A stretch of 30,340 nt of DNA, from NCBI GenBank assembly GCA_024196135.1, contig JAMQCK010000292.1:1-30340 (forward strand). The letters run 5' to 3'. This DNA comes from Pleurotus ostreatus/Saccharomyces cerevisiae fusant. Lineage: Eukaryota; Opisthokonta. A program made the position numbers and the translations under genes. The notes below the pieces were generated by a model, which worked only from the letters and a program-made list of their open reading frames with translations, was not told the DNA's origin and did not search any database. Within the stretch, counting starts at the first letter, position 1. The number at the start of each line of letters is the position of its first letter. Shown here in pieces: positions 10,692-22,700 of the stretch.

Positions 10692-13600
10692 CTAAGCCGT
10701 CTCCTCGTCGTCGACATCGTCGACGGCATGGGCATCTTCCAGCTCTTGAAGCTCGCGAATGGTGTCCATATCAGGTAGCGCTTGGATGCCGTCGAAGTCG
10801 TGTGCGAGCGCCTTTTGCCCTTGTGCGCGCACCGCCTCCCATTTCAGCTTAAAGCGAGCCGCGCGAGAGCGGGCAGTCGAGGCCTGATCCATGGCGTACG
10901 AGCGAAGACCCTCGGAGAGCTCCTCGTCGGTGGTGATTGGTCGTGAGACGCGCTCCTCCCACTCCAGGGCATCCGCAGCAAACGAAGCGAGCGTGCGGCG
11001 CATTTCTTCCTCGAGTAAGCGTATCTCCTCGCGGTGCCTATCTCGACGTGCTCTGGACTTCAGGTATTCGACTCGTAGCGCTGTGAAGACATGAATAGCA
11101 GTCCTTAGCTAGTGATTCCATGACATACCTTCGTTCTGAACGGGGTCCGTGAGGCTAGGGTTCTGAGGAACAGCGTACCATATCCACGACAGTGTTCGAG
11201 ATGTCTCGCCCCGGGCAATGGTCCCCGCGATGTACACGCCCCCTCCGGTCGAGAAATCGACGATGGACAGATCATGCGTGCGCTCGGTGTCTGCTTTCTC
11301 CTCTGCCGTCAGCGCGCGCTCATTCAAAGCGCGCACATCGTCGTCGTCAAGGTATCGGAGTGTCGTCTCCCAGTCTCCGTGACCACGAAGGCGCAGAAGC
11401 GCATTGCGAGAGTCACGATAGCGCAGCTTGGCCGTATGCACGCGCTTCGAGATCTTGTCGAATGTTGACCGCGCCCGAGTACTCATAGGCTGGCCGCGAA
11501 CCTGTGTATTGCGGAACGTGTTGGTTACGGTGCGGGCTCTCAGCGCATGGCGAACATCCTCGAGGGACTCGTGGGCCTCGCCGTCGCGAAGTCGCTCTTC
11601 AACACGCGCGAGACCAGACACGCAGACCGCGGCACGAATGGCTGGAGATGGCAGCTCGGAGGGGAGGAAGAGCCGAACACTCTCGGCTTCGGTACTGTCG
11701 TCACAAAGGATGCGGCTGATGCTCTCGAGGTACGAGGGGAGCCCCGGCATATAGATCTGTTGCTTCCTTCGGAAGGCCGCAATCCGCTTCTTGAGGTTGC
11801 GCGAGCGCTTCAGGAAGTCGACCTCTTGCGCGGGGGTCGGATTCTTCTGCGCGGTCTTGTCGATGGACAACAGGCGTCTGATATTCGTCAGTAAAGAGCT
11901 CTCTAAGTGTACGTCGAGGGGTAGGGCGTACTGTGTGCTCTGGATGTCAAGGCCGAGCTTGACCATGGAACTGGGCGTACATTCGTGCACGACCGCGGTG
12001 CCGTTGGCCGTAGCTTCCTTCTCCTCCTGCTCGAGCTCGAGCTCGACTTCCTTCAGCTTCTTGTCTATGCACGATTAGAATACCAATCATCGAGCACTGC
12101 GAAGCACGTACGATGCGTATTGTACTCATATGGGCATGGTTTTGCCTTATCCGACTGCCAATCGCGCTCGTCCTGGAGCCACCTCTCAACTATCTCTGCG
12201 TTGACTGACACCAAGCCCGCATGGAGCTTCTCGTACTCGGGCTGCGCGGCGGCATAACCTTTGATGGCTTTGCGCATGCGCGAGGGCATGATGGTCTCTG
12301 AGGAACGCGTAAGTTCAGCGTAGAGACGTGTATTAGACCGACAACGTACCAAGCCCATCAATGCATGACTTATTGAGGCAGCCGATCATGTCGTCGAGGG
12401 TACCCTGCCGTGTACCAGGTCCCATTGGCTTCGTCTGAGCCGCGGCTTTGTTCATGATCGACCAATTCTGCTCCACCGTCTCGCCGTGAGTGAGGCCCGC
12501 ACCGTCAGTGAAGTTGAGTGCCTGACGCGCGTGGCACTCAGGTCTGTGCGCTGGGAGATGGAACTTCGGTACTCGCGAGACAAAGTGGTCCGGAGAGATA
12601 GCGATCTGGAGAGAGGATGGCAACGTCGCATTCCGAGCCCATAGGTTCGCCGAAAAGATGCAAGCCACGTCGTAGGTGTGTAAGATGTCCGTTACCCCAG
12701 CGTTCTTGATTGCAGAAGCCAGAACGTAGGTCATGTTGGCAAATCTGGTAACGGTCAGATAGATAGACAAGCGGTGGTCATCGCGAACGAACCTCTCCCC
12801 CTTCTGGAGATCACCAACACCATTCGGGCGTATCAAGTTGTGCCGCGAGCAGCAGACAGAGGCCACGCCAGTTGTGCGAAGGCCGATGACGCGCTTGAGG
12901 TTGGCGAGGAAGATCGCTGCGAACCCGGAACATGTAGATATCTAGTATCGCGGTCAGATCATCATCGTGCGGTTAGACATCGTCATTGGCTTACATCAGA
13001 CTCGTTTGCGTATTGCTTCACGTAGGTCATGTATTCAGGATGAGCTACGAAGTACGCCCACCCGTCACCGAGAAAAGGGTCCTTCTTGTAGCTGGACGCG
13101 TTCGTATTGACGAGGCGGAAATTTGCATCCTCTGCGATGAAAAGCTGGTAGAGGAACCTATATCCTTGTTAGCTTGAGTGACACCACGGTGACGACGGAC
13201 TGACCTGTCCTCTATGGACGCGTTTTCCCAGTTGGTCGGTAGATTGCGGCCGGGATGGGGACAGGCGGGGCAACGAAGGGCTAGTTGTCCTTCTTGGGTT
13301 GACGCGACACCGTCAAGAATGTGTCCTCGGCCACCTCGCTTGAGCAAGAGGATGTGCCGAAACTGGCGGATAATATGCATGAAGACGCGTCGCTTGTCCT
13401 GCACGTAGTAAGCACACCATTCGGAGATACATAGCGAAACACATACTATGACCGTGTTCACGCCCGTATTATCTGTGAGCTGCTGAAGCGCGCGGTAGTA
13501 CTCATAAACGGCGACTTTGCTGAGGTTGTTGACTTTGTGGAACTGGCGCAAGCAGGCGATCGTCGCACAGGTCTGGGGATTTGCGAAGCTCGCCGGCCAC

Positions 13601-14464
13601 CAGCCATTCCGCATGAGTTGCTGTCGATGCTCGACCCCATGGCCGCGTCCGCAATGACAGAAATCAACGGTCACTTGGTGGATGCCGTTGTGGTGGATGA
13701 CCGTAAAGTCCTTGTCTGCGCTTGCGGGAAGAAGGCATGGGTCGCCAGGGGGGTGCATGAGTTGAACGCGTAATCCTAGATTTTGTAGTGTAGTACGGCG
13801 GAAGTATGAGCCCTCTTCGACCCACTCCTGTAAAGCAATGATTAGGATAGACCACCGCAATGAAGAGTTGATCGCGCACCTCTATCCAGTGCAGCGGAGA
13901 GTGCGCGTGGTGTGCAACTATACATGTCGCGCAGAACATCCAACGGCCCATACATTCATCTCTGCAGCGAAAACGAGGGCCAGGCGCGGCGCAAGTCCGA
14001 CACTTTTGCGCAAACGCACGGGGTCCGCGCGACTCCCAGCGAAGAACTTCGTCCAGATATTCTTGTCGCAGCGGGATGAAGTGTCCCACAGGGTCATCCT
14101 AGGTAGCCTTCAGTCCCTTTATTTGCCCATGTAACGAGAGCCGACGCACCTGATACCGTGTTGCCCCATCGCACATGATGACATTCTCTGCGCTGTTCTC
14201 GTTGTTGTTCTCGTTATAGGACTGGAAGAAGGGATCGTCTTGAACATTGCTGGGATTCTCCTCGGGCTCCACTACGCGGGGGGGAGGCAAGGATGGCTCG
14301 TTGGGGACACGATTCGAGGATGTCGAAAAACGGTGCGAATTTTTGAGGACGCGCCGCCTATCGGCTGATACGGTGACATTGGTTCCCTGATGAGGTTGGG
14401 AGCGATGAAGAGTAGGAGGGGGGGGCGCCTTGCGTTTGTGACTCGTGCGGTCTGAACTGGACAT
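10692..14464 (-). CDS. KDZ transposase with CxC2-type cysteine cluster
   Basis: DDE-type transposase that should cut and join the ends of the surrounding element. On the minus strand 11 exons join in phase: 14464-14150, 14098-13880, 13827-13447, 13398-13205, 13157-12995, 12941-12793, 12744-12350, 12297-12112, 12064-11932, 11877-11129 and 11080-10692, giving 1,090 residues. The 54-nt intron 11931-11878 is also an open in-frame read-through, so it may be retained. Residues 138-164 hold the Cys cluster (CRTC...RCRDEC...CATC), followed by 'DFTVIHHNGIHQVTVDFC', the CxC2 signature of KDZ proteins. Candidate catalytic residues are D380 in AEDANFRL, D499 in HTYDVAC and E562 or E565 in HGETVEQNWS; the FHLPAH motif lies at 535-540. 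The N-terminus is Pro/Ser-rich and disordered; the C-terminal third is helical and charged and ends DDVDDEETA. No lesion is seen, so the protein is probably functional. Confidence 0.92.
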
Positions 14465-14931
14465 ATTGACGGCTTGTGGTGGGTAGCTGGCGGCTGGCTG
14501 GCGACGCGTCGATCAACGCGCAGGCGCATTGATCACATGACAGTCCTGGGGCCTAACAAGCACCCACAGTTCAGTCTGTCACACCTTCGTCACAAACGAA
14601 CATTCAACTTCTCTCGCTGCGCCGGGGCCCTTGAGCTTCCAAGCAAGTGATATTCTACTTTCTGTACACTGTATGTTACTGCAGTAAGTGACAGAAATAC
14701 CTTGGGAGGCCATGCAAGGGCCGAAACGGAGCTGAGTGGATGACTGAACACGAATTTAACAAACCAAAATGTTGGCTGACAATGTTGGCGAGTATTGAGC
14801 AGTTCGAGTACTCGGGTTCTCCATCAAGGACAATCCACTATGACACAAGAAGCCCACTTCATTGAGATGTAGCGCCAATATAGACTACAATGGTATATAA
14901 CACAAGATATCGAGGACTAGGAGACCAATAG
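14465..14931. other. Short intergenic region upstream of the transposase
   Basis: 467 bp between the transposase start and the stop codon of the 383-residue gene, both on the minus strand. It must hold the transposase promoter. It is more AT-rich than the neighbouring exons, and I see no obvious core element. Confidence 0.35.
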
Positions 14932-16264
14932 CTAGTACTGATAGTGGAACGGCGAGCGCAAGGGCGACATAGACATGTCCGAGGACGTCGAGCAGTCAGA
15001 GCCATCCTCCGTGTCCTCATCGACGGTCATGCCCCCCGAACCATCATAGTCACTGTCCGAGTCCGACTCGGACCCACTCGAAAGACAGATCGGGTCGTCC
15101 TCCGTGCCCGTACCAGACGGCGATGCACCGACCCCGCCCGATGACGATGCACCCAATCCACCGGATGACAATGACCCCATCCCACCTGACGACGATGCGC
15201 CCGTCCCACCCGAAGACAGTGAGCCCATCCCATAAGAGGACGACGACACCACTTCCAGACCCGACTCCCAAGGATAGATGACCTTGAGCGATGTAGTCGT
15301 AAGCGCCGCCCGCTTCTTGGGCCGCGTCCGACCTGCCGACTTCTCGGTCGCCTTCGTCGAGAGACGCGGCTTCACCGTCACCGATGTGCCGACAGCCAGA
15401 TAATGAGTGATGTGGCTGCGGGCCTCCTGCTGCTTAAGTGCGACGGACCGAAAATGCGCGACACAGCAGGTGCCGATCTTGCTGAAAGGATAGGCCTCGG
15501 GATCGAACAAGTCCCTGAAGGCGTACTCCCTGTCGAGGAAGTCAGCAAGCTAATCAGAGTTGTAAGGCAGGTCGTTAGCAAGATAAGAACGTACTTGTCA
15601 TCCTCCAGCACGATGGTTGTCTGTGCAGCGCACTCGAAGATGTTGACTTTGTTCTTCGCCAGGGCGGTAGTGAAAGCGTCGAGGACCGGGGAGATGCCGA
15701 CGGTGATCTTGCGAGAGCATGCGCCGAGAGTGGGTGGCCTGCCGTCGGATCGACCAAGACCTCCGGTACGAGGGAAGCCACGCGGAACGAGAGGGGCGTC
15801 GTCGGCGAGGGGTAGAAGGAGGCTTGGGTCGTCGACCGAGCGCGCAAACAGGTGAGGCTGGTTGTCGTGGACGTACTGCATGATGAACCTCATGCCTACG
15901 TAGTTGGGTACGTTGCAGCTGATCGCGTAGGCGCTGTGTATATGTCAGATTGGCGATGTTGAGCAGTGGGTAGAAATACACGTACCGGGCGTCGTCAATG
16001 CTCAGCGCCTTCTCGAACTCGTCAGGAGGGAGCCTCGCCGTGAGGTTGACCGGCTCAAGCGCATGGGAATGCGATTGTTCCTGCATTTCGGGGCTGTGGG
16101 TGGTCAGTGAGACGCATCATAGACGGGGACTGCGTGGCGTACACGAAGTTGGACTTGAGAGTAGTAGAGCCACTCTGAAGGCGGGCCAAGTTCGCATCAT
16201 AGAGCGCCTGGGAGGGGCGCGGACGCTCCATGCGACGGCCAATGAGATACTGCGGGCGGTTCAT
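14932..16264 (-). CDS. Unknown protein of the KDZ element, Ser/Gly repeats and acidic tail (about 383 aa)
   Basis: I do not recognise this protein. On the minus strand four exons join in phase: 16264-16145, 16080-15986, 15933-15595 and 15529-14932. The second acceptor of the frame decides the model: the nearer AG choices lead to stops or to an arginine-rich frame, while AG at 15531-15530 gives 'EYAFRDLFDPEAYPFSKIG', the best-looking protein text. The first 250 or so residues look globular (YVGMRFIMQYVHDNQPHLF; IFECAAQTTIVLEDD). Residues beyond about 290 are low complexity: a Ser/Gly repeat with unit near MGSLSSGG(T/L)GASSSGG, then an acidic Asp/Glu/Ser tail (SGSESDSDSDYDG) and a short MSMSPLRSPFHYQY end. 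A basic patch TRPKKRAA could be a nuclear signal. The gene lies directly upstream of the transposase on the same strand. The function cannot be stated. Confidence 0.68.
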
Positions 16265-17426
16265 GGCGAGGAGGCGAGGGGGTTGGAAGGGAAACTTTTT
16301 TTCGCCCCATCCTTTTGAGCAGCCCAAAGTATAGATACAGGGCCAAACATTCGTTAGGCGGGGCGCGAAAGGCGGACAAGAAGCAAGAAAGGATGCGCAG
16401 GAAGCCAAAGAGTACGTCGGAGTCGGAGACAAGGCGTGATCTGTGCGATCGCATCCCAATTTAGCAAGTTGAACTTGCACGTGAGTACAATGGTGGGACG
16501 TGGCCTGAAGCCCTTATACTAGAGGGGCAAGTAAGCCGGGAGGGCCTCTGTACACTTCTTTGAGCACATAACTCCTCTGAAGTCGTGCTCTCAAAATCTC
16601 ATGAGGCTGGGATTCTTGTAGCGTATGATCTTTCTGAATCTTTGGCTTGGACGAGCTCGCTTCATAATGCACCACCCTATGAGCTCTCACCTACGGTAAG
16701 CTCAGATTCAACGGGAATAGAGGCCATTTATAATTTCTGGGTATTGTTTTTCTGTGATGATGTCCTACCAATATCCAAAGAGCGATGCAACATAGCTGAA
16801 ATGTCACTCCCATTCGCTCTCAACCTAGACACAGGTCTTCCTGTCATCAGCAAAGACTCCGCAATAGACTACCTATAGTATATCTTCAGTCTCCCGGTTC
16901 TTTGAGGCGAATCCAAGCAACTTTTTTTCTCTGACATACGCAAAAGCCACTCGTTTTCACTATACTATCAGCTATAATGTAAAGTGACGCTTGGAAGTAT
17001 TTTTCCCAAGTAGTTTTAGCACCAAAGTACGCGGAACAGGACATGCGAGGCTCCCCCGACCCAAAGTTCAGGGCTATGCACACGCGCAACCTCTAACGAC
17101 GATCAAGTTCACGATGTGAATGCTTGTAAAGGCCGAGTACCCAAAGCGCTCAGACGCTACTACATATATGTCCCCGCGGCGCGTGTAAGTTCATAATCGG
17201 GTGAAGATACATGAGAAGGGCTTATAAGAGTCCGAAAACAACCGCCGGACTGCCTTCCGCACGTTCAATGCCATATTCCAGGTCGTTTGTGACCGCTTTG
17301 ACCCTCGACGGACTTAGGCATTTCAGGATTTGTGTTTGCGCATGCTTGGTAAGAACCTCTACAGACTCCGGCTGCTCCTTCCCTTCGTTCGCGTCGACTC
17401 CCACTGCGCCAGCCTCCTCGTTGCCT
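16265..17426. promoter_or_regulatory. Divergent intergenic region in the centre of the element
   Basis: It separates the two minus-strand genes from the two plus-strand genes and so should carry promoters in both directions. From about 16560 to 17000 the sequence is visibly more AT-rich than the rest of the element and contains a 97-codon frame at 16585-16878 that starts with GTG, not ATG (segments such as YDLSESLAWTSSLHNAPPYE and MSLPFALNLDTGLPVISK). I cannot place that frame in any family; it may be a relic exon or chance. Confidence 0.4.
17222..17228 (+). promoter_or_regulatory. Possible TATA box for the 407-residue gene
   Basis: TTATAAG about 200 bases before the ATG at 17427. The position would allow a leader of about 170 bases, and the stretch just before the ATG is pyrimidine-rich (ccactgcgccagcctcctcg), as fungal leaders often are. 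No experimental support. Confidence 0.3.
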
Positions 17427-18796
17427 ATGACGAGCTCCAACATGACTGGCGAAGTCTATACGACCTTGACTACTCCTCATCTCATGCCCCAGAGGGGCGG
17501 CGGTCTGTCTGGCAGGAATGCCTCTGAAGGCGGCAACACGGGCAACGACGACGACGATTATTTCGACGTCGACCCAGCGTCCGATCAGGCCATACTCGGT
17601 TTTGACCTGGACACCCCTCCCGGACCCGGCTACTGTGCTGTTCCATGGTATCCCAACCCTCGTCACAGCGCTCATGGCCGCGACGTCCGATGGGAGTCCA
17701 CGTTCAAGTCTTTCCTTCTCGTCCGCTCTAGACAAAGCCGTGCTGGGGGTGTTTACACAGACAAGTTAGTCTCACAACCTTCGTTTCCACTCACGACTAA
17801 CTAGCTACACAGGACCGACATGGAGTTCGCTCTTCAGGGCCTGCATCCCGCGCCCGAGTCCCAGGAGATGACGAGCTTCTTTGACTGCTTGGAGTTGTGG
17901 AAAGCGGACTGCCGCGCGGGCGTCCATGATCACACTCCGCCGCCATCGAGCAAGCCCATTGAGTCCCCCCAAAAGGTGTGTAACATGTTTGCGAAGGACT
18001 ATGGCGCTTGTCTGATAGTTTCCTAGGTTTCTCATCCGAGTCCAACCACCGCTTTTGCATGCTCGACACCTCCCAACTCTCCCTGTGCATCGCCATCGAT
18101 CTTTCGCTCTCCTCGTCGGATGCCGGGCTCATCGCCGAGTACACCCTCGATGGCCCGAAGGGACGCCCGCATTGTGAAGAACGAGCCATCGACTCCAGTT
18201 ACGCCCTTCAAAGCGCGTGGACCCTCGAGTCCTTTGAATCCTGCTTCAGCAGACCTCAGATCGTTGCGAGCATCGCCCATGGGCATGCTAGGCACACCTG
18301 CGCCTGTGGTCATGCCGCCACGCTCACCGCATACTCCAAGCCCCGGACAGCACGGTCCTCCTCCGCCTCCGTACCCATCTTCTGTCCGTGGTCCGGTTGC
18401 CCCTCGGGGTGGATCTTCGTCGATGGTGCCTTCATCCGCCACGCGTCCATCTGCATCGATGTCGACGGTGTCAGCCCTCGCGTCGCCCTCTGCAATTCGT
18501 TCCCTCGCTGCAGCTTCAACTTCCGCGACATCGCCTCCTGCTCCCAGCCGCCCAGGGACCGACGAGCAGCGGCTTCTCTCGACCTTCATACAGCCTGTCT
18601 GGTTTTCCGCGGATTCCCGGGGCGTTGGCTTGATCTTGACGAGCAGCTGGTACGTGCACCTCTATCGCCACCCCCCTGGTCTAATCTGCTCGACAGGGAG
18701 TATGCGCGGGATCTCCATGCGACGCACGGCAACATCGACGTCGTCACTGACTCCGAGAAGCTGAACACCATCGTGAGGCAGTTCTTCGAAGGCTGA
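17427..18796 (+). CDS. Unknown protein of the KDZ element, Pro/Ser-rich centre (about 407 aa)
   Basis: Not recognised. Four exons join in phase: 17427-17764, 17813-17975, 18027-18649 and 18697-18796. The start is the ATG giving MTSSNMTGEVYTTL, downstream of a possible TATA box; an upstream Met at 17211 in the same frame is less likely because the TATA-like site lies beyond it. The N-terminal 170 residues include an acidic stretch (GNDDDDYFDVDPASD) and a possibly folded part (RWESTFKSFLLVRS; TDMEFALQGLHPAPES; FFDCLELWKADC). The middle, roughly residues 170-340, is Pro/Ser/Ala-rich and disordered (SPHTPSPGQHGPPPPPYPSS). The last 60 residues look folded again: LLSTFIQPVWFSADSRGVGL, ending TIVRQFFEG. 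The disordered core with many SP/TP sites would suit a regulatory or nucleic-acid-associated protein, but this is a guess. It is transcribed towards the right end, ahead of the 946-residue gene. Confidence 0.68.
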
Positions 18797-19789
18797 GTGC
18801 GTGCGTCTCTTGTTCTGTCTTTCTTATTGTACATCGCTGGTCTTGCTCTGTCCCTCTCGCCTGTCCTTGATCTCTGCAGTATGTACGTATCTCGTTGATG
18901 TATAGCTGTTTGTCTTGCTGTCTTGCTGCTGTGATACCTTCATGTTCTCTCAGTGCTGTAATACCCTCGTGCTGTCATATCTAATTTAATCATGGTTCTC
19001 TTGGTGACAGCACTCATGCAATTTTGTAGGCACCGATGTTTCCAGTCGAGCCAACTGTTCAGCCTAGCGCCCTCGCCACCCCTTGTTTTGGGGAAGCTTG
19101 TCAACTGAAGCCAACGAACGCGCGGTGTTGAGGTATGGCATCTTATCTTCTCGCTCGATTTGGAGTCAATATTGACTCTTTTGCACTCAGGCCCCCTCCT
19201 TCTCAACATGATCCACATTGCTTGACGACGAGAATCGAGTATCCCAAGAGGTGGGCTTCTGTTCTCTTATTGATCCTCGGCCACAACTCAAACGGTGTTT
19301 GGCCTGTCTGCAGTCCCGCACTGCCCGGTACTTGCACAACACAAACGGCAAAGGCGAATTCGTTCTGACCGCTGATGCGCGTAGCCTTGGTGCGCACAGT
19401 GCTATCTGTCAAGGCAAGTAACATTGAGTCTCTGAGATCCTTGCCAGTCCTCGCCACAATCCTCCACGTCTATCACCCGAAGATATCTAACAGCATTTGC
19501 TAGTCCAGAAGCGCACGGCTTCAGGCTGTCGCCGATGTCAGGAGCTCAACGAGACGCAGGAGTTCGACGAGATGCAGGAGCCCAACGAGACGATTTGATC
19601 CTCTCGAAGCATTCGACTTTGACGTCTGGGTTTGGAATCGAGAACCAAATATTGTGAGTTGCTTGCTGCGTAGCCTTCAACCAATCATGTAACAACAATT
19701 GACATCCATGCAGACGTCGAGATGTCGCATATCAGCCCGCATCCTTTTCCGTACCCATCTTTTCCCCTACCTTCACTACACACACCGTC
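18797..19789. other. Region between the two plus-strand passenger genes
   Basis: It begins with a T-rich stretch that fits the 3' UTR of the gene before it. From about 19218 to 19421 a plus frame without ATG reads RCLACLQSRTARYLHNTNG..., and 19506-19640 contains three 18-nt repeats; both could be upstream exons of the 946-residue gene, but I could not join them to its ATG without a stop. No call is made. Confidence 0.35.
19540..19593 (+). repeat. Minisatellite, three 18-nt units
   Basis: Three head-to-tail units: AGGAGCTCAACGAGACGC, AGGAGTTCGACGAGATGC and AGGAGCCCAACGAGACGA. Units differ at three to five positions. All three plus frames are open through the repeat because 18 is a multiple of three. 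Confidence 0.8.
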
Positions 19790-22700
19790 ATGGGCAGGCG
19801 AGCGAAAGCGAAAAATGACCCGTCCAGACGCGCTCCTGGCCCCACCGGCTGGGTTGTCGGTACCAAGCGCGCATTCTTCGACCGCCATCAGCTCGAATTT
19901 CAGGAGTCGACCAACCGCGGTGCCTTCTACGACATGATCACCACCAAGTTCATGATGAAGTACGGCCCCGGATTCGACCTCGCTACCGACCTCGAGGAGG
20001 ACCTCCCTGATCCTGACGCGGACGACATGACCGAGGACTACTCGGACTTGACCCCGGAGGAGGTGGTCGCTGCAAGGGCTTATCGCAAGCGATTGCGCTC
20101 GGTGAGTGCAGACCTTCACATCGTCGCACCTGTGGACTCATGACCTCGCAGAAAATTGGCCAGCACTATCGTAACACGCAGAACAAGATCAAGAACTCGA
20201 ACGGCGGCGACGAGATCCCCAAGCTCTTCACCGACCACGCCCAGGCGCAGGCCCCGAAGCTGTCCGTCCCCACGCACATCGTCCAGTTCTATTCGACTCG
20301 CTACTATTACTCCAGAGTGAAGGCTGCCTTCGACGCGGAGTTCGACGCAGCGATGGCTGAGGCCGCGGAGAACCTCGCCAAGTGGGACGAGATGGGCGTT
20401 GATCCTCCCCCTGATTGGAAGCGCCCGCTGGCGCTGCCCATCCGCAACAGGGTCACCGCGCAGTGCTGGGCTCGGGAGACTCAGTCGTTCCAGGACGCTG
20501 TCATCCGGGCTCATCAGGAGGAGCTGGAACGCCAGAGGTCGGCCTTCGCTAGTGCCATGCAGACCCCGGAGGTCCTCGAGACGCCCGAGGATTTTCAACG
20601 GTACGTTCCTCTGCTCAAGTCTGTCTCTCAAATCTCTCATTTTCTGCAGTGCTATTGCGACAGCTAGCCTTTACCTTGGGCCTATCATGAACGCCGTCAA
20701 CACCAACACCAAGCTGTGCGCGTCCATCTTCTTATACGGCCCCATGCCGGAGGACGGGGGCAAGTTGGGCGTCCTGAGGTGAGCTGACCCTCGTTACACT
20801 GTGTTGCATTCGTACTCACGTATATCAGTGCGCACGCCGGCCTTTCCAAAGGACTCAATCCTCGAACGCTCGCCCTCTTCGACCCCGATGGACTTTCCGA
20901 GATTGAGGGTGTGCTGACGGACTTTGCAAAGAACTGCTACGGTATGTTCGTCCTGGGATCTTAATGCTTTCACTGACTTTCGACAGCTGATAATGAATGT
21001 GCTGGACGCGGGCTCCCCGGCACTCGGTCGCGCCGTGAACTCCCTGGACCATCGCCTGCGGCCCCTTCTATCACTGCGTCGCCCTCTGTCCCCTCTCGCG
21101 AGTCGTCGCCCCCCCGGCAGCCCCTGACACGTCTTCGACGCGCAGGCGAGGCTGCAATTACGACTTCTGCGCGTCAGCTCGTGTCCCCTCCGGCATCCTC
21201 GGTCATGCCCCAGCCCACCGTCGATGCTGACAAGACGCCAGATGAGGTGCACGTCGAGACACGAGACGAGGTGCATGACGAGGTGCCGGACGAGATGCAT
21301 GTTGCCGGCAAGACGCCGGACGCAATGCGCATTGTCGGCGAGATGTCGGACGAGATGCATGTTGAGGGTCCCGAGGAGATGCACATCGAGATGTCCAACA
21401 ACATACACGTCGAGATGCCTGCGGGAATGCCCGCCAAGGAGACCAATGTGACGCTGCCGAACACGACATCCAACACGACGGCTGTCCCTGTGACGAACCT
21501 GGCGCCGCTCGCACCCAGCCCCGCATCGCCTGCTCCTGCAACGACGATGGGCGACGTTACCCCTCCATCCTCACCAACCCACAAAGCATCCGCTGACGTC
21601 TCGTCGCCCGAGGCCCACCTAGGACTCTCGCCTGCTTCACCTTCTCGCACTTCATCCTCGACAGCTCAGGCGTCGTGCGAGACACCTCCTCGTTTTCGCC
21701 CCTTGTCCGGAGCGCCTTGTGCCGAGACGCTCGAGACGGCGACGACTGTAGATGAGATGGTGGCAGGGGTCCCGCCATCCACCACGACGGCGAGCAACAC
21801 CCCAGTGGCGTCTCTTACGACACCTGGTGGTATACTGCCGCTGCGCGACGTAGAGTCAGGTGCAGCCTTGCCTCTGCGCGGCAACGCTGTGGACTTGGCT
21901 GACCTGGAGAAGGGCCGCGAGGAAGACGTTTGGAAGTGCAAGATGCCTGCAGGATGTCCTCCGCACATCGCTGGAATCTTTGTTGCCTGCTCTAGGGGTC
22001 AGGAATGGGGACTTGCATTCGCGCGCGCCGTTGCTGCCTATCTGGCGCTGGAGCGGTCCCTTGGCTTCCCCATCATCAACCACGGTCGTCTTGTCCTCGC
22101 TGGCAGTATACGACCCTCCATCTATCGCGACTGGATTGTCCAGAAGAGGGAGTTTAGCAGCGCTGTCAACATCGGCGATCCGCGCGAGTTCGGTGGGAGG
22201 TGGCGCACATGGTGGGAGGCCATGCAACCCCCTCTGCGCATCTCGCCGGCAGGAGACCTCCTCGCCGTTGACACCGTCATAGCCGACGTGACTCATCTGG
22301 CTGAGTGGGGGCACCTGGAGAAGTGCTGTGGGCGAGATGGACTCGTCCAGTTCCTCCTCACCCTCGTTTGGTGGGGTGATGTTGTCAACGACCCGGATCG
22401 GCGTGAATCTCACCCAGCTCAGCGTCTTGAGTGGGTGCTCGCGGTGGAGGATTTTCGCGACGTCTTGGAGGCGCTGATGGCAGCCCCGGACTTCAAGCGG
22501 ATCGCTGCGAAGCGAGCATCGTGCGTCTTTCATTTCTTTCTCCCTCACCATCTTTGTCTGACCACACTGCAGTGGTATCGACTATACTATCAACATGGCT
22601 TCCAAGCACGGCCGCGACGACGACAGCGACAAGGGCCCGGCAACATCCGCAAAACGGCCGAGGGCTGCTCTCTCCAATCGTGCAGCTGGCAAGCCCGCAC

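Noticed and set aside
10148..10735. 195-codon minus-strand frame at the left end of the element
   Set aside because: Low-complexity Ser/Arg/Pro text, no motif, and it overlaps the transposase 3' end in another frame.
17518..17769. An alternative plus frame with protein-like text (TVLFHGIPTLVTALMAATSD) suggesting a frameshift in the 407-residue gene
   Set aside because: The phase across the 17765-17812 intron only fits the frame starting at 17427 (GAC AA|G ACC GAC ATG), so no frameshift is needed.
20116..21650. Long minus-strand frames opposite the 946-residue gene
   Set aside because: Antisense shadows of GC-rich exons; no splice logic or motifs.
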